Shown: positions 18,679-31,455, counted from the stretch's first letter. The stretch: 64,000 bases of DNA from Azotobacter beijerinckii (GCF_900110885.1 NZ_FOFJ01000012.1:51834-115833), one strand, 5' to 3'. Notes: a model not told the origin generated them from the sequence alone. Translations and numbers: made by a program.

Positions 18679-19545
18679 TCACTCCTCGGTCACTTCGTCG
18701 TCGCTCGGATAGCGGGTCTGCGCCAGGCTTTCCTTGATCTTGCGCAGGTGCGGCTGGAAGTCCGCGCCGCGGCGCAGGGTCACGCCGGCGGCCAGCACGT
18801 CGAGCACGGTGAGCTGGATGATCCGCGAGGACATCGGCATGTAGATGTCGGTGTTTTCCTGCAGCGGGATGTCCAGGCTGTGGGTGCAGGCCTTGGCCAG
18901 CGGCGAGCCGGCGGCGGTCAGGCCGAGCACCGAGGCGCCGTTGCCGCGGGCGAGGCGCGCCACTTCGATCAGCTCGCGGGTGCGTCCGGTGTAGGAGACG
19001 ATCACGAACAGCTCGCCGGTGTGCGCCACCGAGGCGAGCATGCGTTGCATCAGCACGTCGCTCTGGGCGGTCACGGCGAGGTTGAAGCGGAAGAACTTGT
19101 ACTGCGCGTCCAGGGCCACCGAGGCGGAGGCGCCGAGGCCGAAGAAGTGGATCTGCCGGGCCTGGATCAGCAGGTCGACGGCCCGGTCGATGCTCTGCGG
19201 ATCGAGTTCCTGGCAGGTGTTGTCCAGGGCGGCGATGGTGCTGCCGAAGATCTTGCGCGTGTAGGCGGCGGGACCGTCGTTCGCCGCGACCGCCTGGCTG
19301 ACGTAGGCGGCGCCACTGGCCAGGCTTTGCGCCAGCTGGATCTTCAGGGCCGGGTAGCCGTTGGCCTCGAGGGAGCGGCAGAAGCGGTTGACGGTCGGCT
19401 CGCTGACGCCGGCCGCCTGGGCCAGGGCGGCGATGCTCAGGCCCATGACCTGCTGCGGGTCCTGCAGAATGACCTCGGCGACCTTGCGCTCGGCCTTGTT
19501 CAGCTCGTCAAGGCGACCCTGGATCTGTTCGAGAAAGTTTCTCAT
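18679..19545 (-). CDS. hexR: HexR, RpiR-family repressor of central sugar catabolism
   Basis: A 288-residue regulator. The RpiR helix-turn-helix is at about residues 1-77 ([20 protein letters not shown]). The SIS sugar-phosphate domain at about 120-260 contains [20 protein letters not shown] and [19 protein letters not shown]. In pseudomonads HexR represses zwf-pgl-eda, edd-glk and gap, and is released by KDPG. A matching operator lies in the 176-base gap before pgl. Zwf, its usual divergent neighbour, is absent here. Confidence 0.93.
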   Translation of the reverse strand: MRNFLEQIQGRLDELNKAERKVAEVILQDPQQVMGLSIAALAQAAGVSEPTVNRFCRSLEANGYPALKIQLAQSLASGAAYVSQAVAANDGPAAYTRKIFGSTIAALDNTCQELDPQSIDRAVDLLIQARQIHFFGLGASASVALDAQYKFFRFNLAVTAQSDVLMQRMLASVAHTGELFVIVSYTGRTRELIEVARLARGNGASVLGLTAAGSPLAKACTHSLDIPLQENTDIYMPMSSRIIQLTVLDVLAAGVTLRRGADFQPHLRKIKESLAQTRYPSDDEVTEE

Positions 19546-19594
19546 GGCATTCCCTTGTCCTTTTTTGAAGGCGATACTGGGTTTTTACAGGTCC

Positions 19595-19611
19595 TTGTAG
19601 TTTTATTACAA
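19595..19611. promoter_or_regulatory. HexR operator
   Basis: TTGTA-N7-TACAA is a 17-bp inverted repeat that matches HexR sites of other proteobacteria. It lies 50 bases upstream of hexR and 110 bases upstream of pgl, positioned to control both divergent units. Confidence 0.75.
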
Positions 19612-19721
19612 CACCGGCTGGAAAATTCAGGGGTGATAACCGGGCCTTCTTTTCTAAACTGGTGAAAAACACATTCGAAACATCGAGCGCTCATCCAGAG
19701 GGTCGAAGCGGGAGCTTGCAT

Positions 19722-20438
19722 ATGGCTATCTATACAGTTGAACTGCCGCCGGGCGTAGTCGCCCATGGCCTGGCCGATGCCGAGCGGCTCGCCGCCGCCA
19801 TGGCGCAGCAGGTGGCGGAGGTCTTGCGCGCGGCCATCGACGCCCATGGCCGGGCGAGCCTCGTGGTTTCCGGCGGACGCAGTCCGGTCGCCTTCTTCGA
19901 ACGGCTGGCGGAGCAGGCACTGGACTGGGCGCGGGTGACGGTCGCCCTGGCCGACGAGCGCTGGGTACCGCTCGGCCATCCCGACAGCAATGCCGGCCTG
20001 GTGCAGCGTCATCTGTTGTGCGGCCGGGCGGCGCCGGCGCGCTTCCTCGGTCTCTACCAGCCGGCCGAGTCCCTCGAGGCGGCGGCGCAGCTGGCCGACG
20101 CGGCGCTGGCCGAACTGCCCCAGCCGATCGACGTGCTGGTGCTGGGCATGGGCGAGGACGGCCACACCGCCTCGCTGTTTCCCGGCAGTCCGAGCCTGGC
20201 CGCGGCGCTGGAGCCCGAGTGCCCGCGCCGTTGCCTGGCGATGCTGGCGCCGAGTGTGCCCCATCAGCGGCTGACGCTGACCCTGCCGCTGCTGGCTTCG
20301 GCGCGCCTGCCGCTCCTGCAGATCCAGGGCGAGGCCAAGCTGGACACCCTGCGCGCCGCGCTGGGCGGCGAGGACGCCCGGCAGATGCCGATCCGCGCCC
20401 TCCTGCATTCCCCCCTCGAGATCTACTGGTGCCCCTGA
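19722..20438 (+). CDS. pgl: 6-phosphogluconolactonase
   Basis: A 238-residue enzyme, the same length as P. aeruginosa Pgl, that hydrolyses 6-phosphogluconolactone. Motifs: SLVVSGGRSPVAFFERL at about residues 46-62, VALADERWVP at about 74-83, and DVLVLGMGEDGHTASLFPGS at about 137-156. The ATG was chosen by family alignment; an ATG 60 bases upstream (19662) is also in frame. It sits where zwf would normally precede it, and the HexR operator now directly faces it. It is followed by eda 17 bases later. Confidence 0.93.
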   Translation: MAIYTVELPPGVVAHGLADAERLAAAMAQQVAEVLRAAIDAHGRASLVVSGGRSPVAFFERLAEQALDWARVTVALADERWVPLGHPDSNAGLVQRHLLCGRAAPARFLGLYQPAESLEAAAQLADAALAELPQPIDVLVLGMGEDGHTASLFPGSPSLAAALEPECPRRCLAMLAPSVPHQRLTLTLPLLASARLPLLQIQGEAKLDTLRAALGGEDARQMPIRALLHSPLEIYWCP

Positions 20439-20455
20439 GCGCCGAGGAGTGTCGC

Positions 20456-21106
20456 ATGCTGATCCCCATGGACGAGAAGATTGCCCGCATCGACAGCCTC
20501 TGCGCTCAGGCGCGGATTCTGCCGGTGATCACCGTGCGCCGGGAGGCGCACATCCTGCCGCTGGCCGATGCCCTGGCCGCCGGCGGCCTGCGCACGCTGG
20601 AGATCACCCTGCGCTCGGCGCACGGGCTGACCGCCATTCGTACTCTGCGCCGGGAGCGGCCGCAGCTGTGCGTCGGCGTCGGCACCGTGCTCGATGCACA
20701 GATGCTGGCCGAAGCCGAAGCCGCCGGGGCGCAGTTCGTGGTCACCCCCGGCTGCACCGCCGAAATCCTTGAGGCCGGACTGGAAAGCCCGCTGCCGCTG
20801 TTGCCCGGGGCGAGCAGCGCCTCCGACCTGATGCTCGGCCACAGCCTCGGCTACCGGCGCTTCAAGCTGTTTCCGGCGGAGGTCTGCGGCGGCGTGGCGG
20901 CGCTGCGGGCGTTCGGCGCTCCCTTTCCCGGCATCCGCTTCTGCCCCACCGGGGGCATCCGTCCGGACAATCTCCGGGAGTACCTGGCACAGCCCAACGT
21001 GATGTGCGTGGGCGGTTCCTGGATGCTCGACGAGCCGGCCATGGAGCGCGGCGACTGGGCGACCATCGAACGCCTGGCCGCCGAGGCCCTGGCCCTGTTG
21101 AAGTGA
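20456..21106 (+). CDS. eda: KDPG aldolase (Entner-Doudoroff aldolase)
   Basis: A 216-residue aldolase that cleaves 2-keto-3-deoxy-6-phosphogluconate to pyruvate and glyceraldehyde-3-phosphate. The Schiff-base lysine is Lys137 in RRFKLFPAEVCGG, with Glu49 in LEITLRS as the acid/base residue and GGI in CPTGGIRPDN as the phosphate loop. GAGGAG lies six bases before the ATG at 20456. It forms an operon with pgl behind the HexR operator, although its usual substrate supply through Edd looks lost at this locus. Confidence 0.94.
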   Translation: MLIPMDEKIARIDSLCAQARILPVITVRREAHILPLADALAAGGLRTLEITLRSAHGLTAIRTLRRERPQLCVGVGTVLDAQMLAEAEAAGAQFVVTPGCTAEILEAGLESPLPLLPGASSASDLMLGHSLGYRRFKLFPAEVCGGVAALRAFGAPFPGIRFCPTGGIRPDNLREYLAQPNVMCVGGSWMLDEPAMERGDWATIERLAAEALALLK

Positions 21107-21192
21107 GCCGCCGGGGCGGATGCTTCGCACCGGCGATGCGCGTATGATGCGCGCCCCATTCAAGCGGAACCGACACACCGGGAGGTGCCCAG

Positions 21193-22500
21193 ATGAGCGA
21201 ACGTGAAGAGAATTCCCTGCCTGCCGCCCAGGGCGAAAAGCTGCAGAAGGTGCTGGCGCGCATGGGCCTCGGCTCTCGGCGCGACGTCGAGACGCGGATC
21301 GCCGAGGGCCGGGTGATGGTCAACGGGGTGGTCGCCAGCCTCGGCCAGCGGGTTGGCCGCAACGATGCCATCGCCCTCGACGGGCGCCTGCTCAGGCGCG
21401 AGGAGGCCGCCGAAACGGTGCGCCGGGTGCTGATCTACAACAAGCCCGAGGGCGAGATCTGCACCCGCAGCGATCCGGAAGGCCGGCCGACCGTGTTCGA
21501 CCGTCTGCCGCGCCTGAAGGAGGGCCGCTGGATCAATATCGGCCGGCTCGACATCAACACCACCGGGCTGCTGCTGTTCACCACCGACGGCGAGCTGGCC
21601 AACCGGCTGATGCATCCGTCCTATGAAATGGACCGCGAGTACGCAGTGCGCGTGCGTGGCGAGGTCACCGAGGAGATGCTCGAGGCCCTCAAGCGCGGGG
21701 TGATGCTGGAGGACGGTCCGGCACGTTTCACCGATATCAAGGAGGCCCCTGGCGGCGAAGGCCTCAACCGCTGGTTCCACTGCGTGGTGATGGAGGGTCG
21801 CAACCGCGAGGTGCGCCGCCTGTGGGAGTCCCAGGGGGTGGTGGTGAGCCGGCTGAAGCGGGTGCGTTTCGGTCCGGTGTTCATGACCGCCGACCTGTCC
21901 ATGGGCCGCTGGCGCGAGATGATCCAGCCGGAGGTGGACGTCCTCGGTAGCGAGGTGGGCCTGGAGCCGGTGGTGCTGCCGGAAATGAAGCCGAAGTTCC
22001 GCGAGAAGATCGAGCGCCTGCAGCGCAAGTCGGCCAAGCCGGTCGATCGCAGCGGGCCCCGCGAGCGGGTGCTGCGCCCAGCCCATGAGGGCGCGCAGGC
22101 ACAGGAGCGCCATGTACCGCGCCGGCCACGGGAGGAGAACGCCCCGCGCGACCACGCCCGTGGCACGCCGGTCGCCGAGCGTCCTGCCGAGTCCGCCCGC
22201 AAGCGTCCGGGTCGGCCGGCGGGGGAGCGCCCCTCCAGCGAGTCCGCGCGCAAGCGTCCGGGCCGGCCGGCGGGGGAGCGCCCGTCCACCGAGCCGGCGC
22301 GCCAGCGCCCGGGCAAGCCGACCGGGGAGCATCCGTCCAGCGAGTCCGCGCGCAAGCGTCCGGGCAAGCCGGCCGGCGAGCGTCCGCCCGTCGAGCTGGC
22401 CGAGCGGCCGGCCCGCAAGCCCCGGCCGGCCCCGGCCAAGCGCCGCAATCCGCCGGCCAGCGAGGGCCAGCGTCCGGGGTTCGGCCGCAAGCGTCCCTGA
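21193..22500 (+). CDS. rluB: 23S rRNA pseudouridine synthase RluB with repetitive basic tail
   Basis: A 435-residue enzyme. An S4 RNA-binding domain at about residues 15-62 ([20 protein letters not shown]) is followed by a pseudouridine synthase domain at about 78-250. The catalytic Asp120 is in [16 protein letters not shown], with [14 protein letters not shown] later. RluB makes pseudouridine 2605 in helix 89 of 23S rRNA. From about residue 280 the protein is a long disordered basic tail with four 17-residue repeats of the kind [18 protein letters not shown]. coli RluB is about 290 residues, so the tail is an extension. GGGAGG precedes the ATG. Confidence 0.93.
   Translation: MSEREENSLPAAQGEKLQKVLARMGLGSRRDVETRIAEGRVMVNGVVASLGQRVGRNDAIALDGRLLRREEAAETVRRVLIYNKPEGEICTRSDPEGRPTVFDRLPRLKEGRWINIGRLDINTTGLLLFTTDGELANRLMHPSYEMDREYAVRVRGEVTEEMLEALKRGVMLEDGPARFTDIKEAPGGEGLNRWFHCVVMEGRNREVRRLWESQGVVVSRLKRVRFGPVFMTADLSMGRWREMIQPEVDVLGSEVGLEPVVLPEMKPKFREKIERLQRKSAKPVDRSGPRERVLRPAHEGAQAQERHVPRRPREENAPRDHARGTPVAERPAESARKRPGRPAGERPSSESARKRPGRPAGERPSTEPARQRPGKPTGEHPSSESARKRPGKPAGERPPVELAERPARKPRPAPAKRRNPPASEGQRPGFGRKRP
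22189..22392 (+). repeat. four in-frame 51-bp tandem repeats in the rluB tail
   Basis: Units start at 22189, 22240, 22291 and 22342, each encoding a 17-residue block with the core RKRPGxPxGExP. The first two units are nearly identical at DNA level; the third and fourth have diverged. The period is a multiple of three, so gain or loss of units would keep the frame. Confidence 0.85.
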
Positions 22501-22507
22501 CGGGGCG

Positions 22508-22531
22508 CCTCCGGCCGGCCTTTCCCGGAGG
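22508..22531. terminator. hairpin between convergent rluB and yciK
   Basis: CCTCCGG (22508-22514) pairs with CCGGAGG (22525-22531). It lies in the 33-base gap between the two convergent stop codons. No T-run is present. Confidence 0.4.
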
Positions 22532-22533
22532 GG

Positions 22534-23292
22534 TCAGGGCATGTTCGACGCCTGCTGGGCGTCGAACGCCTGACCGTTCACGCCCTTGCTGTCCGGACCC
22601 ATCAGGTACAGGTAGACCGGCATGATCTCTTCCGGTCCCGGCCGGCTCAGCGGGTTCTCCCCGGGGTAGGCCTGGGCACGCATGTCGGTGCGGGTGCCGC
22701 CGGGGTTGACGCTGTTGGCGCGCACCGCGCAGGTGCCCTCGACCTCGTCGGCGAGCACCTGCATCAAACCCTCGGTGGCGAACTTCGACACCGCGTAGCC
22801 GCCCCAGTAGGCACGGCCCTTGCGGCCGACGCTGCTCGAGGTGAACACCACCGAGGCATCTTCGGAGAGCTTGAGCAGTGGCAGCAGGGTGCTGGTGAGC
22901 ATGAACATGGCATTCACGTTGACCTGCATGACGCGCATGAAGTGGTCGCCGGAGAGCTGTTCCAGCGGCGTGCGCGGACCGAGGATGGAGGCGTTGTGGA
23001 GCAGGCCGTCGAGGTGGCCGAATTCGCGTTCGATGGTCGCTGCCAGCTCGTCGTACTGGTGCGGCAGGGTGGTTTCCAGGTTGAGGGGAATCACCACCGG
23101 CTGCGGATGGCCGGCAGACTCGATCTCGTCGTAGACCCGGTTGAGGTGCTCTTCGGTCTTGCCCAGCAGCAGCACGGTGGCGCCGTGGGCGGCGAAGGTC
23201 TTGGCGGCGGCCGCGCCGATGCCGCGCCCGGCGCCGGTGACCAGGATGATGCGGTCCTTCAGCAGGTCGGGACGGGCGGTGTATTGGAACAT
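22534..23292 (-). CDS. yciK: YciK-family short-chain dehydrogenase/oxidoreductase
   Basis: A 252-residue SDR enzyme. The cofactor motif TGAGRGIG is at residues 19-26, NA at 100-101, and the catalytic triad serine in FTSSSVGRKG with Tyr166 and Lys170 in YAVSK. The sequence follows E. coli YciK throughout, including VMQVNVNAMFMLTSTLLPLL and NPGGTRTDMRAQA. Substrate unknown. It is downstream of mupP and ubiG on the same strand, 103 bases from mupP. Confidence 0.9.
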   Translation of the reverse strand: MFQYTARPDLLKDRIILVTGAGRGIGAAAAKTFAAHGATVLLLGKTEEHLNRVYDEIESAGHPQPVVIPLNLETTLPHQYDELAATIEREFGHLDGLLHNASILGPRTPLEQLSGDHFMRVMQVNVNAMFMLTSTLLPLLKLSEDASVVFTSSSVGRKGRAYWGGYAVSKFATEGLMQVLADEVEGTCAVRANSVNPGGTRTDMRAQAYPGENPLSRPGPEEIMPVYLYLMGPDSKGVNGQAFDAQQASNMP

Positions 23293-23395
23293 GGGAGTCT
23301 CCTAGGGAGCGTTGCACGCTTCGCAGGGCGGCCGGGGCGCAGGGCGGAGCAATCCGCCACGGAGGCCGGCAGGCGTCGTCCCGCGAACGGGCGGC

Positions 23396-24067
23396 TCAGC
23401 ACGAACAGAGCGCGCGATCGAGGACCGCGCGCAGGTCAAGCGGGTGGTCCACCACCACGTCGGCGCCCCAGTGGCCGGGGTTGTCGTCCGGATGGATGTA
23501 GCCGTAGCGCACCGCGGCGGTGCGGGTGCCGGCGGCGCGGCCGGACTCGATGTCGCGCAGGTCGTCGCCGACGAACAGGACGCTGGCCGGGTCCAGTCCG
23601 AGCCGGCTGCAGGCGAGGATCATGGGTTCCGGATCGGGCTTGCTGTTCTTCACGTGGTCCGGACAGATCAGCAGGGCCGAGCGTTCGGCCAGTCCCAGGC
23701 GTTGCATGATCGGCTCGGCGAAGCGCAGCGGCTTGTTGGTCACCACGCCCCACAGCAGCCGGGCCCGCTCGATGTCGGCGAGCAGCTCCTCCATGCCCGG
23801 GTAGGGGCGGGTGAACACCGCGCAGTGCTCCTGGTAGCGTTCGAGGAACTCCAGGCGCAGCGGCTCGAAGTCGGCGGCCGACGGCTCCAGGGCGAAGGCC
23901 GTCATGACCATCGCCCGGGCGCCACCGGAGACGACGTGGCGGATGGCACGCTCGTCGGCCGGCGGCAGGCCGCGGTCGGCGCGCATGGCCTGGATGATGG
24001 CGATGAAGTCCGGCGCCGTGTCGAGCAGGGTGCCGTCCATGTCGAAGAGAACCGCTCGTAGCGTCAT
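23396..24067 (-). CDS. mupP: HAD phosphatase MupP (N-acetylmuramate 6-phosphate phosphatase)
   Basis: A 223-residue HAD hydrolase. Motif I is DMDGTLLDT with nucleophile Asp9 and Asp11; then TNKP (motif II), K in NSKPDPEP (motif III) and [14 protein letters not shown] (motif IV). It resembles phosphoglycolate phosphatase. The position next to ubiG matches P. aeruginosa PA3172 and P. putida PP_1764, shown to be MupP of the peptidoglycan recycling bypass (AnmK-MupP-AmgK-MurU). That pathway produces UDP-MurNAc independently of MurA. It begins seven bases after the ubiG stop. Confidence 0.85.
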   Translation of the reverse strand: MTLRAVLFDMDGTLLDTAPDFIAIIQAMRADRGLPPADERAIRHVVSGGARAMVMTAFALEPSAADFEPLRLEFLERYQEHCAVFTRPYPGMEELLADIERARLLWGVVTNKPLRFAEPIMQRLGLAERSALLICPDHVKNSKPDPEPMILACSRLGLDPASVLFVGDDLRDIESGRAAGTRTAAVRYGYIHPDDNPGHWGADVVVDHPLDLRAVLDRALCSC

Positions 24068-24074
24068 GGAGAAC

Positions 24075-24773
24075 TCATTCCTCGCGCAGGGTCTGGATCA
24101 TATAGTTGACGTCGACATCCGTGCCCAGCTTGTAGTGGCGGGTCAGTGGGTTGTAGGTCAGGCCGACGATGTCCTCGACCGCCAGGCCGCTGGCGCGGCA
24201 CCAGGCACCCAGTTCGGAGGGGCGGATGAATTTTTTGAAGTCGTGGGTGCCGCGCGGCAGCAGCTTGAGCAGATACTCGGCGCCGACGATCGCCAGCAGG
24301 TAGGCCTTGGGGTTGCGGTTGATGGTCGAGAAGAACACCTGGCCGCCGGGTTTGACCAGGGTGTGGCAGGCGTGGATTACCGAGGCCGGGTCGGGGACGT
24401 GCTCGAGCATTTCCAGGCAGGTGACCACGTCGAACTGGCCGGGCATCTCCGCCGCCAGCGCCTCGACGGTGCACTGCCGGTAGTCCACCTCGACGCCGGA
24501 CTCTAGCTGGTGCAGGCGGGCTACGGCAAGCGGTGCCTCGCCCATGTCGATGGCGGTCACGCTCGCCCCGCGCAGGGCCATGGCCTCGCTGAGGATGCCG
24601 CCGCCGCAGCCGACGTCGAGCACCTTTTTGCCGGCCAGCCGGACGTGCTCCTCGATCCAGTTGACCCGCAGCGGATTGATCTCGTGCAGCGGCTTGAACT
24701 CGCTCTCGCGATCCCACCAGCGGTGAGCCAGGGCTTCGAATTTGGCGATTTCGGCGTGGTCGACGTTGCTCAT
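24075..24773 (-). CDS. ubiG: ubiquinone biosynthesis O-methyltransferase UbiG
   Basis: A 232-residue SAM-dependent enzyme that carries out both O-methylations of ubiquinone synthesis. It begins [23 protein letters not shown] motif [10 protein letters not shown] is at residues 51-59, followed by [15 protein letters not shown] and [20 protein letters not shown]. The characteristic membrane-interaction insert [18 protein letters not shown] is present. It is the first gene of an apparent ubiG-mupP-yciK unit, divergent from nothing: mtaD lies upstream on the same strand. Confidence 0.94.
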   Translation of the reverse strand: MSNVDHAEIAKFEALAHRWWDRESEFKPLHEINPLRVNWIEEHVRLAGKKVLDVGCGGGILSEAMALRGASVTAIDMGEAPLAVARLHQLESGVEVDYRQCTVEALAAEMPGQFDVVTCLEMLEHVPDPASVIHACHTLVKPGGQVFFSTINRNPKAYLLAIVGAEYLLKLLPRGTHDFKKFIRPSELGAWCRASGLAVEDIVGLTYNPLTRHYKLGTDVDVNYMIQTLREE

Positions 24774-24879
24774 CAGTTGTTCCGTGGTTATCGGGCGGTA
24801 ACAGTGCTCGGCGTCCATGGTGCCAGCTTTGCCGGGTGCATGGGTTGCATGTCTTGTGTCGATTTGTCGCAGGGAGGAC

Positions 24880-26217
24880 TCAGCGGAGGGCATCCGCGGT
24901 GCCGATGCGCCGGCCCCATTCGCGGGCCTTGTCTTTCACGCGCTCCTCGTCCAGGCGGGTCAGGCGGCCGTCGTCGAGCAGCTGCTTGCCGCCGACCCAG
25001 AGGTGCCGTACGCAGTCCCGGCCGCTGGCATAGATCAGCTGCGAGACCGGGTCGTAGATCGGCTGCTGGGCCAGTCCGGAGAGGTCGAAGGCGACCAGAT
25101 CGGCAGCTTTGCCAGGCTCCAGGGAGCCGGTTTCGGCATCGAGGCCGAGCGCGCGGGCGCCGTTCAGGGTGGCCATGCGCAGCGCGCGGTGGGCGTCCAG
25201 GGCGGTGGCCGAGCCGGCGACCGCCTTGGCCAGCAGGGCGGCGGTGCGGGTCTCGCCGAGCAGATCGAGGTCGTTGTTGCTCGCCGCGCCGTCGGTGCCG
25301 ATCGCCACGTTCACGCCGGCCTGCCAGAGGCGCTCGACCGGGCAGAAGCCGCTGGCCAGTTTGAGGTTGGACTCCGGGCAGTGGATCACGCTGCTGTTGC
25401 TCTCCACCAGCAGGGCCAGGTCGTCGTCGTCGATCTGGGTCACGTGCACCGCCTGGAAACGCGGGCCGAGCAGGCCGCGGCGGGCCAGGCGGGCCAGCGG
25501 CCGCACACCGTCGCGCTCGAGGGCCCGGGCGACCTCGTGGGAGGTCTCGTGCACATGCATCTGAATCATCGCGTCCAGTTCCTCGGCGAGCACGCGGACG
25601 CTCTCCAGCGTCTCGTCGCTCACCGAGTAGGGGGCGTGGGGGCCGAAGGCGACGCGGATCCGCGGGTGATGGCGGAGGTCGTCGAACAGCTCGACCCCCT
25701 TGCGCAGCGCCTCGTCGGCGTCGCGGGCGCCGGGGGTGGGAAAGTCCAGCACCGGGATGCACAGCTGGGCGCGGATGCCGCTCTGATGGATGGGGTCGCT
25801 GGCGATGTGCGGGTGGAAGTACATATCGGAGAAGCAGCCGATGCCGCCCTTGAGCTGCTCGGCGATGGCCAGTTCGGTGCCGTCGCGGACGAATTCCTCG
25901 TTCACCCAGCGGGCCTCGGCCGGCCAGATGTGTTTTTCCAGCCAGGTCATCAGCGGCAGGTCATCGGCCAGGCCGCGGAACAGGGTCATCGCCGCGTGGC
26001 CGTGGGCGTTCACCAAACTGGGGGCGAGGAGCATGCCGGGCAGTTCGCGGATTTCCCGGGCGGCGTGGCGCAGCGCGGTCTCGCGGGGGGCAAGCAGGGC
26101 GATGCGGCCGTCGCGGATGCCCAGTGCGTGATCGTGCAACACGACGCCGGCGGGCTCGACCGGCACCAGCCAGGTCGGCAGGAGCAGCAGATCGAGCGGA
26201 GCGGTGGCGTCAGACAT
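24880..26217 (-). CDS. mtaD: 5-methylthioadenosine/S-adenosylhomocysteine deaminase (TRZ/ATZ amidohydrolase)
   Basis: A 445-residue metal-dependent amidohydrolase. The HxH motif is NAHGHAA (His72, His74), further metal ligands are in [11 protein letters not shown] and AVHVTQ, and the catalytic Asp is in [13 protein letters not shown]. The P. aeruginosa counterpart PA3170 deaminates 5'-methylthioadenosine to methylthioinosine. Divergence from mtnA, another methionine-salvage gene, supports that role here. The ATG at 26217 is chosen by family length. Confidence 0.85.
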   Translation of the reverse strand: MSDATAPLDLLLLPTWLVPVEPAGVVLHDHALGIRDGRIALLAPRETALRHAAREIRELPGMLLAPSLVNAHGHAAMTLFRGLADDLPLMTWLEKHIWPAEARWVNEEFVRDGTELAIAEQLKGGIGCFSDMYFHPHIASDPIHQSGIRAQLCIPVLDFPTPGARDADEALRKGVELFDDLRHHPRIRVAFGPHAPYSVSDETLESVRVLAEELDAMIQMHVHETSHEVARALERDGVRPLARLARRGLLGPRFQAVHVTQIDDDDLALLVESNSSVIHCPESNLKLASGFCPVERLWQAGVNVAIGTDGAASNNDLDLLGETRTAALLAKAVAGSATALDAHRALRMATLNGARALGLDAETGSLEPGKAADLVAFDLSGLAQQPIYDPVSQLIYASGRDCVRHLWVGGKQLLDDGRLTRLDEERVKDKAREWGRRIGTADALR

Positions 26218-26286
26218 GTCAGGGTCCTTGTCGGTTGCTGGAAAAGGGCGCAGTAGTATAGCCGAGCGCCGTTTTTGCCCGCTCGT

Positions 26287-26292
26287 TATAAT
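26287..26292 (+). promoter_or_regulatory. candidate -10 box of the mtnA promoter
   Basis: A perfect TATAAT lies 38 bases before the mtnA ATG, in the 112-base gap between divergent mtaD and mtnA. A good -35 box at 17 bases is not evident. Confidence 0.4.
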
Positions 26293-26329
26293 CCGCCCCT
26301 TTTTCGTTTTCTGGACTGCGAGGTATTCC

Positions 26330-27406
26330 ATGCGCGAGCGACTGCTGGCTGCGGAGAAAATCAAGGCCATCGAATGGCGGGATGGCACTTTGCATCTGCT
26401 CGACCAGCGCCTGCTGCCGCTGGAGGAAACCTGGCGCGCCTACGATTCCGCGGTCGAGGTGGCCGGGGCGATCCGCGACATGGTGGTGCGCGGCGCGCCG
26501 GCGATCGGTATCAGCGCCGCCTACGGCGTGGTGCTGGGCGCCCGCCAGCGGCTGGCGGCCGGCGGCGACTGGCGTGCGGCGCTGGAGGAGGATTTCCGGG
26601 CGCTGGCCGGGTCGCGGCCGACCGCGGTCAACCTGTTCTGGGCGCTGGATCGCATGCGCGAGCGCCTGGCGCGGCTGAAGGAGGGCGAGGGCGTGTTGGC
26701 GGCGCTGGAGGCCGAGGCGGTGGGCATCCACGAAAGCGATCGCGAGGCCAACCTGACCATGGCCCAGCTCGGCGTCGAGCTGATCCGCAAGCACAGCGGC
26801 AACCCCCAGGCGCTGCTGACCCACTGCAATGCGGGGGCGTTGGCCACCGGCGGTTTCGGCACCGCCCTCGGGGTGATCCGTGCTGCCTGGCTGGAGGGGC
26901 TGGTCGAGCGGGTCTATGCCGACGAGACCCGCCCCTGGCTGCAGGGTGCGCGCCTGACCGCCTGGGAATTGGTCGAGGAGGGCGTGCCGGTGAGCCTGAA
27001 CGTGGATGGTGCGGCCGCCCACCTGATGAAGACCAAGGGCGTCAGCTGGGTGATCGTCGGCGCCGACCGGATCACCGCCGACGGTGACGTGGCCAACAAG
27101 ATCGGCACTTACCAGCTGGCGGTGGTGGCCATGCACCACGGCGTGCGTTTCATGGTGGTGGCCCCCAGTTCGACCATCGACATGTCGCTGCAGAGCGGCG
27201 AGGAGATCCCCATCGAGGAGCGCGACGGGCGCGAATTGCTGGAGATCGGCGGCAAGCGCGTGGCGGCCTCGGTGGAGGCGGTCAACCCGGTGTTCGACGT
27301 CACGCCGGCCGATCTGATCGATGCCATCGTCACCGAGCGCGGCGTGGTCGAGCGACCGAACGCGGCCAAGATGGCCGAGCTGATGAGTCGCAAGCGGTTG
27401 CATTGA
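26330..27406 (+). CDS. mtnA: methylthioribose-1-phosphate isomerase MtnA
   Basis: A 358-residue isomerase of the methionine salvage pathway, converting methylthioribose-1-phosphate to methylthioribulose-1-phosphate. Motifs: [17 protein letters not shown], catalytic Cys166 in [14 protein letters not shown] and Asp246 in [25 protein letters not shown] precedes the ATG. It is paired divergently with the methylthioadenosine deaminase gene. Confidence 0.94.
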   Translation: MRERLLAAEKIKAIEWRDGTLHLLDQRLLPLEETWRAYDSAVEVAGAIRDMVVRGAPAIGISAAYGVVLGARQRLAAGGDWRAALEEDFRALAGSRPTAVNLFWALDRMRERLARLKEGEGVLAALEAEAVGIHESDREANLTMAQLGVELIRKHSGNPQALLTHCNAGALATGGFGTALGVIRAAWLEGLVERVYADETRPWLQGARLTAWELVEEGVPVSLNVDGAAAHLMKTKGVSWVIVGADRITADGDVANKIGTYQLAVVAMHHGVRFMVVAPSSTIDMSLQSGEEIPIEERDGRELLEIGGKRVAASVEAVNPVFDVTPADLIDAIVTERGVVERPNAAKMAELMSRKRLH

Positions 27407-27545
27407 AGCACGGCGGGGGCGGCGCTCTGGCGCGCGCCCCTGCTTCCGCGTGCCGCGCATGGCGTGCAGCTCGTGGCAGCTCCCCTGTGTTACCATCCCA
27501 CGCTTAAATGCAGGACATTGCTGACGTAAAAGGAACCCGGCTTCC

Positions 27546-30284
<2,739 letters not shown>

Positions 30285-30369
30285 GTCGGGGCGGGAGCCC
30301 TCGAGAGCTGCGCTTTCGTACAGAGCGTGGGAACGATCAACAAACCTGTAGTGCTTGAGAGAAAACGAC

Positions 30370-31455
30370 GTGAGCAAACGCGCCTATAACTTCTGCGCCG
30401 GCCCGGCCGCGCTTCCCGAAGCTGTCCTGCTCCGCGCCCAGGCGGAACTCCTCGACTGGCACGGCAGGGGCCTGTCGGTGATGGAGATGAGCCATCGCAG
30501 CGACGAGTACGTGGCCATCGCCGAGAAGGCCGAGCAGGACCTGCGCGATCTGCTGGCGATTCCCTCGAACTACAAGGTGCTCTTCCTGCAGGGCGGCGCC
30601 AGCCAGCAGTTTGCCGAGATTCCGCTGAACCTGCTGCCCGAGGGCGGCGTCGCCGACTACGTCGACACCGGCATCTGGTCGCGCAAGGCCATCGAGGAAG
30701 CCCGCCGCTTCGGCAACGTCAACCTCGCCGCCAGCGCCAAGGCCTACGACTACTTCGCCATCCCCGGGCAGAACGAGTGGCAGCTGTCGAAGAATGCCGC
30801 CTACCTGCACTACGCCAGCAACGAGACCATCGGCGGCCTGCAGTTCGACTGGGTGCCGGAGCTCGGCGACGTGCCGCTGGTGGTGGACATGTCCTCGGAC
30901 ATCCTGTCCCGTCCGATCGACGTGTCGCGGTTCGGCCTGATCTACGCCGGCGCGCAGAAGAACATCGGCCCGTCGGGGCTGGTCGTCGTCATCGTCCGCG
31001 AAGACCTGCTCGGCCGCGCCCGCAGCGCCTGCCCGACCATGCTCGACTACAAGGTCGCCGCCGACAACGGCTCGATGTACAACACCCCGGCGACCTTCTC
31101 CTGGTACCTGTCGGGCCTGGTCTTCGAGTGGCTGAAGGAGCAGGGTGGCGTCGAGGCCATGGCGCAGCGCAACCACGCCAAGAAGGAACTGCTCTACCGC
31201 GCCATCGATGCCAGCGATTTCTACGCCAACCCGATCTCCGCCAACGCCCGCTCCTGGATGAATGTGCCGTTCCGTCTGGCCGACGAGAAGCTGGACAAGC
31301 CCTTCCTCGCCGGCGCCGAGGCGCGTGGCCTGCTCAACCTCAAGGGGCACCGTTCGGTCGGCGGCATGCGCGCCTCGATCTACAACGCGCTCGGCCTGGA
31401 CGCGGTCGAGGCTCTGGTGGCCTACATGGCCGAATTCGAGAAGGAGCACGGCTGA
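30370..31455 (+). CDS. serC: phosphoserine aminotransferase
   Basis: A 361-residue PLP enzyme of serine and pyridoxine synthesis, the same length as P. aeruginosa SerC. The PLP lysine is Lys197 in YAGAQKNIGPSG. NFCAGPAALP opens the protein and GHRSVGGMRASIYNA closes it. The GTG at 30370 was chosen by family alignment (SKRAYNF); a TTG at 30355 is also in frame. Its TGA overlaps the pheA ATG, giving translational coupling in a serC-pheA-hisC-tyrA/aroA-cmk-rpsA series. Confidence 0.95.
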   Translation: MSKRAYNFCAGPAALPEAVLLRAQAELLDWHGRGLSVMEMSHRSDEYVAIAEKAEQDLRDLLAIPSNYKVLFLQGGASQQFAEIPLNLLPEGGVADYVDTGIWSRKAIEEARRFGNVNLAASAKAYDYFAIPGQNEWQLSKNAAYLHYASNETIGGLQFDWVPELGDVPLVVDMSSDILSRPIDVSRFGLIYAGAQKNIGPSGLVVVIVREDLLGRARSACPTMLDYKVAADNGSMYNTPATFSWYLSGLVFEWLKEQGGVEAMAQRNHAKKELLYRAIDASDFYANPISANARSWMNVPFRLADEKLDKPFLAGAEARGLLNLKGHRSVGGMRASIYNALGLDAVEALVAYMAEFEKEHG

